A DNA stretch of 64,000 nt, taken from assembly GCA_900547225.1 (NCBI GenBank), contig URFW01000004.1, positions 72,833 through 136,832 on the forward strand, given 5' to 3'. Below are positions 27,175-35,906 of the stretch, in pieces (positions within the stretch are counted from its first letter, which is position 1; each line of letters begins with the position of its first letter). The notes under the pieces were generated by a model. It had not been told where the DNA came from. It ran no database searches and saw nothing but the letters and a program-made list of their open reading frames with translations. The translations under genes were made by a program, and so were the position numbers. This stretch comes from an uncultured Mycoplasmatota bacterium. GTDB lineage: Bacteria; Bacillota_I; Bacilli_A; RF39; UBA660.

Positions 27175-27813
27175 ATGAAAAAGTGGTATAAGAATTATTT
27201 GAATAAGAAACCTTCATTTGACAAAGAAAGATGGATTGGAATATTTTGTCTTATTTTTACAATATCTGGTGTGTTTGGATTTTTATATGAGTTTATATTT
27301 TATTATTTTAATGGAGGTATGGTAAAGTTTTACTGGCGTGGTGGAAACTTCTTGCCTTGGATAAACATATATGCAATAGGTGCAGGATTAATTTATTTTT
27401 TAACCTTTAAACTAAGAAAAAAACCTTATTTAGTATTTTTAATAAGTATGATATCAACTGGAATACTAGAGTTTTTCTCAGGTTATTTTATGGATATTAT
27501 TAGGGGTGGTAACAGATGCTGGGACTATAATAACGAAATATTAAATTTTGGTAATATCGGTGGCTTCGTGTGCTTAAGAAGCGTTTTGGTATTTGGACTT
27601 TCAAGCCTTCTTTTAATGTACGTGGTGATACCATTTTGTTTTTATTTAGCTAAAAAAAGTAATAAGAAAACGTTTTTGATAATTAGCGTAAGCTTATTTT
27701 CCATAATTATGATAGATGAGGTATATAATCTTTTAATATCAAGAATATTTAATTTACCAAGAGCATATGGCACGTATAAAAAATTAGGATTTAACTTTGT
27801 TAAATTTAAATAA
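27175..27813 (+). CDS. putative ABC transporter permease of the CmpB family (PF06541-like)
   Basis: 212 residues with about five or six membrane helices. Motifs such as GFLYEFIFYYFNGG, NFLPWINIYAIGAGLIY, LEFFSGYFMDI and CWDYNNEILNFGNIGGFVCL match the uncharacterised membrane family often annotated as putative ABC permease. No ATPase partner adjoins. The SGYFMD and CWDY motifs suggest a conserved membrane-embedded polar site. Transport activity is not demonstrated for the family. Confidence 0.75.
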   Translation: MKKWYKNYLNKKPSFDKERWIGIFCLIFTISGVFGFLYEFIFYYFNGGMVKFYWRGGNFLPWINIYAIGAGLIYFLTFKLRKKPYLVFLISMISTGILEFFSGYFMDIIRGGNRCWDYNNEILNFGNIGGFVCLRSVLVFGLSSLLLMYVVIPFCFYLAKKSNKKTFLIISVSLFSIIMIDEVYNLLISRIFNLPRAYGTYKKLGFNFVKFK

Positions 27814-27823
27814 GGAGCAATAA

Positions 27824-27849
27824 AAAAAGCAATCGCTTTTCTTTTTTTC
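27824..27849 (+). terminator. terminator at the end of the accessory block
   Basis: AAAAGC / GCTTTT with loop AATC and long T tracts. Confidence 0.6.
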
Positions 27850-27899
27850 TTACAAAATATTTAAAATGTTTAAACATATACTTATTACAGGTGATAGCT

Positions 27900-29807
27900 A
27901 TGAATAATAAGAAAGTTGACAATAAAATAAAAATATTCGTAATAGGTGTGTTCATAGTATTTATAGTTGTAATTTTAAAAGTATTCTATATTCAGGTGTT
28001 TGAATATGATAAGTTAAATAATTTAGCATCCGATTTGTGGAGTAGGAATCTTCCGTTAGAAGCAGACAGGGGAAAAATATACGATAGAAATGGTATAGTT
28101 CTTGCGGATAATATAACCACAACTTCACTTGTTTTGATACCTAATCAAATAAAAAATAAAGAAGAAGCAACTAAGAAATTAGCAGAAATCCTAAACGTAT
28201 CATATAGTGATATGAAAAAGCACGTTTATAAAAACGCATCAATTGATAGGGTTCATCCTTTCGGAAGAAGATTAAATTATAAAGTTGCAGAAAAAATAGA
28301 AAAACTAAAGTATGATGGTGTTTATTTAGTAAGAGAATCAAAGAGAAACTATCCTTATGGTAAAGAATTATCACATACATTAGGTTTTGTTGGAATAGAT
28401 AATCAAGGCCTTTCTGGGATAGAGCTTCAGTATGATAAGTATTTAACCGGAAAGTACGGTGCTATTAAGTATTATTCTGATGCAAAAGGAAATAAGCTTG
28501 ATTTATCTCAAGTTTACGAAGCGCCTCAAAACGGAGTTAACATAACGCTCACCATAAATCAAAAAATTCAAGAAAGCGTAGAAAGAGAACTTGATAACGT
28601 AGTTACAAAATATAATCCTGAAACAGCACTTGCAATAGCAATGGATCCAAATACAGGTGAAATACTTGCTATATCATCAAGACCAAACTTTGATGCTTCA
28701 AACTATAAAAATTATGATGCAGAAACTTTAAGTAGAAACCTTCCTATATGGGCAACTTATGAACCTGGTTCGACTTTTAAAATAATAACTTTATCTGCGG
28801 CTTTAAATGAAGGATTAGTTGATCTTGATAAAGATACATTTTATGACTCTGGAAGCGTAAAGGTAGCAAACGCTAAAATAAAGTGTTGGAAAGCGGGAGG
28901 ACATGGTGCGCAGACATTTTTACAGGTTGTTGAAAATTCGTGCAATCCGGGATTTGTAGAACTTGGAAACAGACTTGGCAAGGATAAACTTTTTTCATAC
29001 ATAGATAAGTTTGGTTTTGGTAAGAAAACTAACGTTGATTTAAACGGAGAAGCATCGGGTATTATCTTTAATTTAAACAAAGTAGGTCCAGTTGAACTTG
29101 CTACAACGGCATTTGGTCAAGGTGTATCAGTAACGCCAATCCAGCAAATCACGGCGGTTTCAGCAGCTATAAATGGTGGGACGCTTTATAAACCATACAT
29201 TGTAAAGAGCCTAAACGATCCAGAAACAAACTCCGTAATAAAAGAAAATACTCCTGTTAAGATAAGGAAAGTAATAAAAAAAGAGGCTTCTAAAAACGTA
29301 AGGAGAGCACTTGAGAGTGTTGTTGCAAATGGTAGCGGTAGAAATGCATACATTGAAGGATACCGAGTAGGAGGTAAAACAGGTACTGCACAAAAAGTAA
29401 AAGACGGGGCATATATGGTTGGAAATTATATATTATCTTTTATTGGCTTTTTACCAGCAGATGATCCTAAGATAGTAGTTTATGTTGCAATTAATAATCC
29501 TAAGAAAGTTGTTCAGTATGGTGGCGTTGTATCTGCTCCCGTTGCAAAACAAATATTAACTGATTCAATTGAAGCACTTGGTATAAAAAGAAGGAAAACT
29601 ACTTCTGAAAAGAAATATAACTGGGATGATAAAAAGTATTATACGGTAGAAAACGTTGTTGGAATGGACGTAAAAGAAGCTGTCAAAACACTTTCTAAAT
29701 ATAATGTTACTTATAGTGGTAGTGGAAATAAAGTAATATCACAAAGCCCTAAAGCTAATACAAGGCTAGAAGAAGGTAGCACGGTAAGGTTGATGCTTGG
29801 TAATTGA
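27900..29807 (+). CDS. spoVD: class B penicillin-binding protein, SpoVD-like
   Basis: 635 residues. N-terminal membrane anchor (about 12-32), dimerisation domain with ADRGKIYDRNGIVLADN, transpeptidase with STFK (Ser291), SCN (347-349) and KTG (493-495), and a single C-terminal PASTA module (NVVGMDVKEAVKTL). It occupies the position of spoVD in B. subtilis, ahead of mraY and after pbpB, and sporulation genes are present, so a role in spore cortex cross-linking is likely; a second divisome PBP is the alternative. ATG 27900 was chosen after AGGTGAT. Confidence 0.85.
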   Translation: MNNKKVDNKIKIFVIGVFIVFIVVILKVFYIQVFEYDKLNNLASDLWSRNLPLEADRGKIYDRNGIVLADNITTTSLVLIPNQIKNKEEATKKLAEILNVSYSDMKKHVYKNASIDRVHPFGRRLNYKVAEKIEKLKYDGVYLVRESKRNYPYGKELSHTLGFVGIDNQGLSGIELQYDKYLTGKYGAIKYYSDAKGNKLDLSQVYEAPQNGVNITLTINQKIQESVERELDNVVTKYNPETALAIAMDPNTGEILAISSRPNFDASNYKNYDAETLSRNLPIWATYEPGSTFKIITLSAALNEGLVDLDKDTFYDSGSVKVANAKIKCWKAGGHGAQTFLQVVENSCNPGFVELGNRLGKDKLFSYIDKFGFGKKTNVDLNGEASGIIFNLNKVGPVELATTAFGQGVSVTPIQQITAVSAAINGGTLYKPYIVKSLNDPETNSVIKENTPVKIRKVIKKEASKNVRRALESVVANGSGRNAYIEGYRVGGKTGTAQKVKDGAYMVGNYILSFIGFLPADDPKIVVYVAINNPKKVVQYGGVVSAPVAKQILTDSIEALGIKRRKTTSEKKYNWDDKKYYTVENVVGMDVKEAVKTLSKYNVTYSGSGNKVISQSPKANTRLEEGSTVRLMLGN

Positions 29808-29830
29808 CAATTTAATAAAAAAGATTTAGA
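29804..29830 (+). promoter_or_regulatory. possible promoter for the L,D-transpeptidase gene
   Basis: TTGACA at 29804-29809, overlapping the spoVD stop codon, then 17 bases and a weak TAGACT at 29827. Confidence 0.4.
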
Positions 29831-29859
29831 CTACTTATACATGAAAAGAAAGGCGTATT

Positions 29860-30636
29860 ATGAAACTTAAAAATAAGAAACTATTATCTATTTTACTTGG
29901 TTTAGAAATGACTATTTCTTTTGCGGGATGTGAAGGCTTAAAAGATTATAATACCAGCCAAAATGACACTACTTATCATACTAGTCAAAATAGTACTACC
30001 TATTCATCCACTAGCCAATATACAACTTACAAATCACCCGTTTCAGAGACTACCACAGAAGAAAAAGAAGAACCATTTATAGAAGACGAGGGTTATGTAT
30101 GTGCACTTGCTAATCTTAATTTAAGAAAAGCACCCAATTTATCTTCTGAAGTTTTAGAAGTTATACCAAAATTTAGTAAATTAAGAAAAGAGAAGACCAA
30201 TGGTACGTTTGATTACATATCATATGATGGTACTTATGGTTATGTTTCACATAAATACATAGAAAAATTAACTAATCCGTACGTTGAAGTAGATATATCA
30301 GACCAAACTTTATGGTTATATGAAGATGGTGATGTAAAGTTAGAAGCAGACGTAGTAACTGGTAAAAAGGCTAAGTATGACACGCGCCTTGGATGTCATA
30401 AAATATACTCTAAAGAAAAAGGTAGATATTTAACCGGATCTAACTATAAGGTTTGGGTAGATTTTTGGATGCCATTTGATAGGGGACAAGGACTTCATGA
30501 TGCATCTTGGAGAAAAACGTTTAATAAAGATGATTATTTAAACGGAAGTCATGGATGTGTAAATATGAAGTATACTGATGCAGAAGAAGTTTATAACGAA
30601 GTAAGTGTTGGTACTAACGTTTTAGTACACGAATAA
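29860..30636 (+). CDS. L,D-transpeptidase lipoprotein with SH3b domain
   Basis: 258 residues. Signal segment with lipobox ISFAGC, a Ser/Thr-rich linker with repeated TSQN(D/S)TTY units (about 28-60), an SH3b domain (ALANLNLRKAPNLSSEVLEV to VSHKYIEKL), and a YkuD catalytic domain ending in SHGCVNM with catalytic Cys233 and His231. It would form 3-3 cross-links or attach proteins in peptidoglycan. It sits between spoVD and mraY, where B. subtilis has murE. Its AAAGG ribosome site is modest. Confidence 0.88.
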   Translation: MKLKNKKLLSILLGLEMTISFAGCEGLKDYNTSQNDTTYHTSQNSTTYSSTSQYTTYKSPVSETTTEEKEEPFIEDEGYVCALANLNLRKAPNLSSEVLEVIPKFSKLRKEKTNGTFDYISYDGTYGYVSHKYIEKLTNPYVEVDISDQTLWLYEDGDVKLEADVVTGKKAKYDTRLGCHKIYSKEKGRYLTGSNYKVWVDFWMPFDRGQGLHDASWRKTFNKDDYLNGSHGCVNMKYTDAEEVYNEVSVGTNVLVHE

Positions 30637-30730
30637 AAAATAGTAAAGTTTTAATCAAGTTGGTATAAAAAATGTGTAAAAAATAAAAATATATAGTATA
30701 ATTAACTAGGTAAGAAGAGGTGAATAATAA

Positions 30731-31723
30731 ATGTTTGTTTTAACAAAATCTTTATTAGCACTTATGATTGGTTTTATAATTTCTGTTATAATGGGTTATT
30801 TTATGATACCTTTGCTAAAGAAATTAAACGTAAGTCAAAGAATAAGTGTGTTTGTTGGACCTACTCATAAAAAGAAAAATGGTATTCCAACGGTAGGTGG
30901 ATTAATCTTTATAATTCCAACCTTTATAACGATTATGATAATGTATTTTACTAAGAAAATTAGTATTAACAGTAATTTACTTATAGTCTTATTCGTATTT
31001 GTTGCGTACGCCTTATTAGGTTTTATTGATGATTTTATGAAGATAAGAAAAAAACAAAATGAAGGATTAACGGATGTTCAAAAACTACTTGGACAAGTAA
31101 TAATAGCAGTTGTGTTTTTCTTTATTTACATGAAAAGTGGTTCTGAGCCATTACTTTGGTTTCATGCTTTTAATTTAAAAGTTAACGTTGGATGGTTATA
31201 CGGCTTCTTTATATTATTTATGCTTGTTGCATCATCTAACGCAGTTAACATAACAGATGGCCTAGACGGACTTGCTGGTGGTTTATCTTTTATTGCAACA
31301 CTTGTAATGGGAATTATAACTTGGTCAACAACTTGGCTTTTAGGGTATCAAGATATAGCTATTTTTTGCTTTATATTAGCAGGCGCTATACTAGGATTTT
31401 TAGTTTATAATGCGTATCCTGCAAAAGTGTTTATGGGAGATACTGGTTCCCTTGCAATAGGTGGTGTGTTAGCATCTGTTGCAATACTAACAAGACACGA
31501 ACTTACATTTGCAGTAATAATGGGTGTGTTTGTAATTGAAACGTTAAGTGTTATCTTGCAAGTATTTTGGGTTTTAGTACTTAAGAAAAAATTGTTTTTA
31601 ATGACACCACTTCATCATAATTTTGAAAAATTAGGATGGAAAGAACAAGACATTGTTAAGTTATTTTGGATCGTAGGTTTAATATTAGGAACTTTAGCAG
31701 TTGTTTATGGAGCTTGGTTATAA
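30731..31723 (+). CDS. mraY: phospho-N-acetylmuramoyl-pentapeptide-transferase MraY
   Basis: 330 residues with about ten membrane helices. Signatures are GPTHKKKNGIPTVGG, FIDDFMKI with the catalytic Asp pair, NAVNITDGLDGLAGG, KVFMGDTGSLAIGG and TPLHHNFEKLGW. It forms lipid I from UDP-MurNAc-pentapeptide and undecaprenyl phosphate at the inner leaflet. GAGGTGAA precedes the ATG, with TATAAT at 30697-30702 as likely -10. Family length and motifs are complete. Confidence 0.98.
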   Translation: MFVLTKSLLALMIGFIISVIMGYFMIPLLKKLNVSQRISVFVGPTHKKKNGIPTVGGLIFIIPTFITIMIMYFTKKISINSNLLIVLFVFVAYALLGFIDDFMKIRKKQNEGLTDVQKLLGQVIIAVVFFFIYMKSGSEPLLWFHAFNLKVNVGWLYGFFILFMLVASSNAVNITDGLDGLAGGLSFIATLVMGIITWSTTWLLGYQDIAIFCFILAGAILGFLVYNAYPAKVFMGDTGSLAIGGVLASVAILTRHELTFAVIMGVFVIETLSVILQVFWVLVLKKKLFLMTPLHHNFEKLGWKEQDIVKLFWIVGLILGTLAVVYGAWL

Positions 31724-31815
31724 GCTTCTTTTTCTTTACATTAGATTTGAAAGTATTTGAAATATTTAGATTTATTTGTTAATATTAATATGCTAAAGAT
31801 AGGAGATAAATAATT

Positions 31816-32331
31816 TTGAAAGAATTAATATTAAACGAAGATAAATTAAAATATAAAGAAATAGATGATTACGTAACAAGGGTAAAAGCGATTATGGTAA
31901 ATGATCAAAAAGAACTTCTTTTAGGTTTTTCATACAATGATTATCAGTTCCCCGGTGGTCACTTAGAAAAAGATGAAGAACCAGTTAAAGGACTTATAAG
32001 AGAGTTAAAAGAAGAAACTGGAATAGATATAGAAAAAGAAGAGTTAGAACCATTTATGATGATTAAGCACTTATCTAAAAATTATTCTAACAAAGGTAAA
32101 AACAGATGTAACGTGATTTTATATTATATTTGTACTACGAATAAAAAGCCAGATTTGTCAAAAACAAACTATACTGCGTACGAAGAAAAAGGTGACTTTA
32201 AATTAGTTTATGTTCCTTTAGAAAAGGCAGAAGAAACGCTAATAGACCAGGCAAATAAATGCCCATCATTTAGACCAATAGCATATGAAATGTTAGGTGT
32301 GTTAACAGAGTATATTAAGGAGAACTTGTAG
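31816..32331 (+). CDS. NUDIX hydrolase
   Basis: 171 residues with a complete Nudix box: GGHLEKDEEPVKGL, then IRELKEETGI. Upstream VTRVKAIMVNDQKELLLG is the typical first strand. It hydrolyses some nucleoside diphosphate derivative; the substrate is not predictable. The start is TTG at 31816 after AGGAG. It lies between mraY and ftsW where murD would be expected. The stop codon overlaps a terminator hairpin. Confidence 0.9.
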   Translation: MKELILNEDKLKYKEIDDYVTRVKAIMVNDQKELLLGFSYNDYQFPGGHLEKDEEPVKGLIRELKEETGIDIEKEELEPFMMIKHLSKNYSNKGKNRCNVILYYICTTNKKPDLSKTNYTAYEEKGDFKLVYVPLEKAEETLIDQANKCPSFRPIAYEMLGVLTEYIKENL

Positions 32332-32341
32332 TTCTTTTTTT
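32321..32341 (+). terminator. terminator after the Nudix gene
   Basis: AGAAC / GTTCT with a five-base loop containing the stop codon, then seven Ts. Confidence 0.7.
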
Positions 32342-32383
32342 CTTTTCATAAAATAAACTTAAGTAGAAAGGTGATGCCTACTT

Positions 32384-33475
32384 ATGAAAAGAAAACTAGA
32401 TATTCCACTTATAATTACCGTATTTTTAATATGCATATATGGGATAGTTATGATATATTCTGCTTCAAGTGTATGGGCAGAGTATAAATTTAATGATAAG
32501 TTTCATTATGTGTTAATGCAAAGTATATTTTTTATAATTGGAATAATCTTGATGATAATAGTAAGTAAAGTACCATATAAATATTACCTTAAAAAATCAA
32601 ACATGATATTATTTATTTGTTTTATATTACTTATTCTTGTTTTGGTGCCAGGAATCGGAAGTGTAAGAAATGGTTCTAGAAGCTGGTTTGGAGTTGCAGG
32701 TCTTGGTATTCAGCCTAGTGAATTTATGAAGCTTGCTTTAATCATTTTTACTAGTAAATACATATATAATAATCCAAAAGACATGAGAAGCGTAAAGAAA
32801 GGTGCTTTTCCTATTTTAATAGTTACGATGTTATCTTTCTTTTTAATTATGCTTCAGCCAGACTTTGGAACGGGAACTATTCTTGTAATGACAATTGTTG
32901 CAATGCTTTTTATATCAGGCGTAGATTTTTCATTTTTTATTAAAATTGGAATGCTTGGTATGGTAGGGGTGTGCGTTCTTATTGTAATTGCACCTTATAG
33001 AATGGAGAGGATAGTATCGTTTCTAAATCCTTGGAGTGACCCTTTAGGAACTGGTTTTCAGGCAATTCAGTCTTTGTATGCAATAGGTCCAGGCGGATTA
33101 TTTGGAATGGGATTTGGCAATTCCATCCAAAAACATTTTTATCTTCCAGAACCACAAACGGATTTTATATTTTCAGTAATATCAGAAGAGCTTGGGATAA
33201 TTGGAATTATTTCGGTTTCGTTTTTGTTTTTAGTAATAATATTAAGAAGTATAAAAATATCGATTAAAGCTCCGGATAATTTTGCGAAGTTTTTAACATT
33301 TGGAATTATATTTCAGCTTTCTTTTCAAACCCTTTTAAATTTAGCAGTTGTAGTAGGTCTTGTTCCCGTAACAGGAGTTACGCTTCCGTTTTTTTCGTAT
33401 GGAGGAAGTAGTCTTATTATTACACTTATATCAATTGGAATAATACTAAACATATCAAGATATAGAGAAAATTAG
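32384..33475 (+). CDS. ftsW: SEDS peptidoglycan polymerase FtsW/SpoVE
   Basis: 363 residues, about ten membrane helices. SEDS motifs: MIYSASSVWAE, GSVRNGSRSWFGVAGLGIQP, MLQPDFGTG, AIGPGGLFGMGFGNSIQKHF, PEPQTDFIFSVISEELG and PFFSYGGSSL. It polymerises lipid II with a class B PBP. Position between mraY and murG equals B. subtilis spoVE, so with the SpoVD-like PBP it may serve the cortex; if no other ftsW exists it also serves division. The ribosome site is GGTGATG. Confidence 0.93.
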   Translation: MKRKLDIPLIITVFLICIYGIVMIYSASSVWAEYKFNDKFHYVLMQSIFFIIGIILMIIVSKVPYKYYLKKSNMILFICFILLILVLVPGIGSVRNGSRSWFGVAGLGIQPSEFMKLALIIFTSKYIYNNPKDMRSVKKGAFPILIVTMLSFFLIMLQPDFGTGTILVMTIVAMLFISGVDFSFFIKIGMLGMVGVCVLIVIAPYRMERIVSFLNPWSDPLGTGFQAIQSLYAIGPGGLFGMGFGNSIQKHFYLPEPQTDFIFSVISEELGIIGIISVSFLFLVIILRSIKISIKAPDNFAKFLTFGIIFQLSFQTLLNLAVVVGLVPVTGVTLPFFSYGGSSLIITLISIGIILNISRYREN

Positions 33476-33493
33476 AAAAAAGTAAAAAAACGC

Positions 33494-33523
33494 TTGACAA
33501 AAACCATATAACTAGTGTATAAT
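33494..33523 (+). promoter_or_regulatory. strong promoter of the ftsW-murG intergenic RNA
   Basis: TTGACA, 18-base spacer, TATAAT. Both hexamers are consensus. No gene starts until 33916, and a terminator intervenes. Confidence 0.88.
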
Positions 33524-33529
33524 TAAACC

Positions 33530-33843
33530 ATCCTAGAGGTACTATGAAGTTATTATTCATCAAAAAGGTGTTCTGTTTAAAGGGACATCTTAATGATGAA
33601 CGATTAATAATTTTTATAGTCTATCTTGAGTTTGTTAAGATAGTGAAAATGGCTAAATTAAGCTAATCTTATTTAACTCTAGGACTTACAATTGTAAATG
33701 AGAAAGAAAACTCATTGGAATAAGATACTACATTAAATACTGATAATATTTAAAAATGAATTTGGGGTTTGCTTGAATTCAGAGTGGTTTTTCATTTCAA
33801 AACTAAAAAGATAATGGTTTTATCAGAGCCGTTATCTTTTTTT
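33530..33843 (+). ncRNA. structured non-coding RNA of about 310 nt, unknown class
   Basis: A 432-base gap between ftsW and murG holds a consensus promoter and a strong terminator with no reading frame between. The 5' half folds as a closed multi-branch domain. P1 is TCCTAGAG (33531-33538) with CTCTAGGA (33677-33684). Inside, ACTAT (33541) pairs with ATAGT (33616), TTCATCA (33556) with TGATGAA (33594), and AAGGTGTTC (33565) with GGACATCTT (33583); a separate hairpin is CTATCTT / AAGATAG (33621-33643). Another stem is AATGAG / CTCATT (33697-33716). I could not match conserved motifs of tmRNA, RNase P RNA, 6S, SRP RNA, T-box or the common riboswitches. It could be a free sRNA or a cis-acting leader of murG. 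Confidence 0.7.
33807..33843 (+). terminator. terminator of the intergenic RNA
   Basis: AAAGATAATGG / CCGTTATCTTT, an 11-pair stem with further pairing inside, followed by a T run. Confidence 0.9.
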
Positions 33844-33868
33844 GTTTACAAATACCATTCTTTTTAAT

Positions 33869-33897
33869 TTATTAAACTCATATAATTATGATATAAT
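33869..33897 (+). promoter_or_regulatory. probable murG promoter
   Basis: TATAAT at 33892-33897 with a weak TTATTA at 33869-33874, 17-base spacer. Its presence means murG need not depend on read-through from the upstream RNA. Confidence 0.5.
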
Positions 33898-33915
33898 GAA
33901 TAGTAGGTGAAGAAT

Positions 33916-35001
33916 ATGAGAGTAATTATATCAGCAGGTGGTACTGGAGGACACATATATCCGGCGCTTGCAATTGCAAATAAAATAAGAGAAAGAAATA
34001 AAGATGCTGAAATATTATACATAGGTACTAAAAACAGAATGGAAAAAGATATAGTACCTAAGGCAGGATTTAAATTTGTCGGGTTAAGTGTAGAAGGTTT
34101 AAGAAGAAGTTTAAGCCCGCGTAATATAAAAAGTGCATTCTTATTTATAAATGCTACGTTTAAATGTAAGAAAATAATAAAGAAATTTAAACCAGACGTT
34201 GTAATAGGAGTTGGAGGATACGTTTCAGCACCTGTTATTTATGCAGCTCATAAACTTGGTGTTAAATGCTGTATTCACGAGCAAAACTCATCTTTTGGAA
34301 TAACTAATAAATTTGCTAGTAAATACGCTGATAAAGTTTTTGTGTCATTTAAAAGTCTAGAAGAAAAAATGAATGATAAAAAGTTTATATATACAGGAAA
34401 TCCTTGTAGTGAAAATGCTATATCATCTAAAGAGGCAGATAAAAAAGAATTTGGCTTATCAGATAACAAAAAACTTGTTTTAATAGTTATGGGATCTCTT
34501 GGTTCAAAGACGATTAATGATAAAATGAAGGGCATGTTAACTCTTTTTAATAATAAAGATTATGAAGTTATGTTTGTAACTGGTAAAAACTATTTTGATG
34601 AGTATAAGAAAAATAAGTATACAAAAAACATAAAATTAGTTCCTTATATTGATGGTATGACATCTCTTTTAAAGAAAACTGATTGTCTAGTTTCAAGAGC
34701 GGGAGCATCTACTTTAGCAGAAATATCAGCACTTAACGTACCATCAATTTTAATACCTAGTCCTTATGTTACTGAAAATCATCAATATAAAAATGCTATG
34801 GACTTAGTTAATTCTAATGCTGCTCTTATCTTAGAGGAAAAAGACTTAGAAGGTGATACCCTTTTAAGAATGGTAGAAAAAGTTCTTAATGATAAAGTTT
34901 ATACTAATAACATAAAAAGAAATTTAAAATCGTTTGAAGTTAAAAACAGTGCATCATTAATATATGATGAAGTAGTAAAGTTAGTTGGTGATAAAAAATG
35001 A
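33916..35001 (+). CDS. murG: UDP-N-acetylglucosamine transferase MurG
   Basis: 361 residues, GT28 family: RVIISAGGTGGHIYPALAIA (G-loop), VGGYVSAPVIYAAHKLGV, CIHEQNSSFGITNK, VMGSLGSKTIN, SRAGASTLAEISALNVPSIL and TENHQYKNA. It adds GlcNAc to lipid I to make lipid II at the membrane face. ATG 33916 with AGGTGA was preferred to GTG 33907. Its end overlaps murB by four bases (ATGA). Confidence 0.98.
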   Translation: MRVIISAGGTGGHIYPALAIANKIRERNKDAEILYIGTKNRMEKDIVPKAGFKFVGLSVEGLRRSLSPRNIKSAFLFINATFKCKKIIKKFKPDVVIGVGGYVSAPVIYAAHKLGVKCCIHEQNSSFGITNKFASKYADKVFVSFKSLEEKMNDKKFIYTGNPCSENAISSKEADKKEFGLSDNKKLVLIVMGSLGSKTINDKMKGMLTLFNNKDYEVMFVTGKNYFDEYKKNKYTKNIKLVPYIDGMTSLLKKTDCLVSRAGASTLAEISALNVPSILIPSPYVTENHQYKNAMDLVNSNAALILEEKDLEGDTLLRMVEKVLNDKVYTNNIKRNLKSFEVKNSASLIYDEVVKLVGDKK

Positions 35002-35903
35002 AAGATTTAATTACGTTTATAAAGAAAAATAGCATTGGCTCATATAAAGAAGACGTTAAATTAGAGAAAAATACCACATATAAAGTGGGTGGGGTAGCAA
35101 GTCTTTTTGTGTATCCTAAAAACACTGATAAATTAATTATTCTTTTAGATAAATTAAATAAAGAAGGAATAAAACACAAAGTATTAGGTTTTGGCTCTAA
35201 CGTTATCTTTAGTGATAAAAGATATGATGGCGTTATAATAAAACTAGATAATTTTAATGACGTTAAAATAAAAGATACTACCGTAGTTGCGGGTGCTGGC
35301 GTAAGTCTTGTAAAACTATCTTATAAAGTACAAAAAGAAGGACTTACTGGCCTTGAGTTTGCATCAGGTATACCAGGAAGCGTAGGTGGTGCAGTATTTA
35401 TGAATGCTGGAGCCTATAAATCAGACATGGGATACATAGTGTCAGAAATAAAAGTTTTAACACCAGAACTTAAGGTTAAAACATTATATAATAAAGATTT
35501 AAATTACAAATATAGATCATCATTCTTACAACAAAATCCAAACTACATATGTTTAGAAGCTACGCTTGTTTTAAGGCATGGAGATAAAAAGGAAATTAAA
35601 GATTTGATGGAAAGAAGAAGACAAAAAAGACTACTTACTCAGCCTCTTTCTTTTCCGTCAGCAGGCTCAGTATTTAGAAATCCAGAAGGAGATTTTGCAG
35701 GAAGATTAGTTGAAGATTGTGGTCTTAAAGGTTTTTCTATTGGAGGCGCTATGGTAAGTGATAAACACGCTAATTTTATAGTAAATAAAAAAGATGCAAC
35801 AGCATCAGACGTTAGAAACTTAATATATTACGTACATGATAAAGTAAAAGATGAAACAGGTGTAGATTTAAAAATAGAACAAGAATTTGTAAACTGGGAG
35901 TAA
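34998..35903 (+). CDS. murB: UDP-N-acetylenolpyruvoylglucosamine reductase MurB
   Basis: 301 residues, type II MurB: TTYKVGGVASLFVYPKN (FAD domain), GFGSNVIFSDKRYDGVIIKL, GLEFASGIPGSVGGAVFMNA, the catalytic serine block PSAGSVFRNPEG, and SDKHANFIVN. It reduces enolpyruvyl-UDP-GlcNAc to UDP-MurNAc with NADPH. Four-base overlap with murG indicates coupled translation; the murG-murB-divIB order equals that of B. subtilis. Confidence 0.97.
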   Translation: MKDLITFIKKNSIGSYKEDVKLEKNTTYKVGGVASLFVYPKNTDKLIILLDKLNKEGIKHKVLGFGSNVIFSDKRYDGVIIKLDNFNDVKIKDTTVVAGAGVSLVKLSYKVQKEGLTGLEFASGIPGSVGGAVFMNAGAYKSDMGYIVSEIKVLTPELKVKTLYNKDLNYKYRSSFLQQNPNYICLEATLVLRHGDKKEIKDLMERRRQKRLLTQPLSFPSAGSVFRNPEGDFAGRLVEDCGLKGFSIGGAMVSDKHANFIVNKKDATASDVRNLIYYVHDKVKDETGVDLKIEQEFVNWE

Positions 35904-35906
35904 ATT

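Noticed and set aside
33530..33843. Intergenic RNA considered as tmRNA or RNase P RNA
   Set aside because: No tRNA-like ends or CCA and no tag frame for tmRNA; no GAGGAAAGTC-type core for RNase P. Left as unassigned.
33530..33843. Intergenic RNA considered as a lysine riboswitch because of TAGAGGTAC near its start
   Set aside because: The later conserved blocks (CCGAAG and the GGAGGG stretch) are missing, and murG is not a lysine gene.
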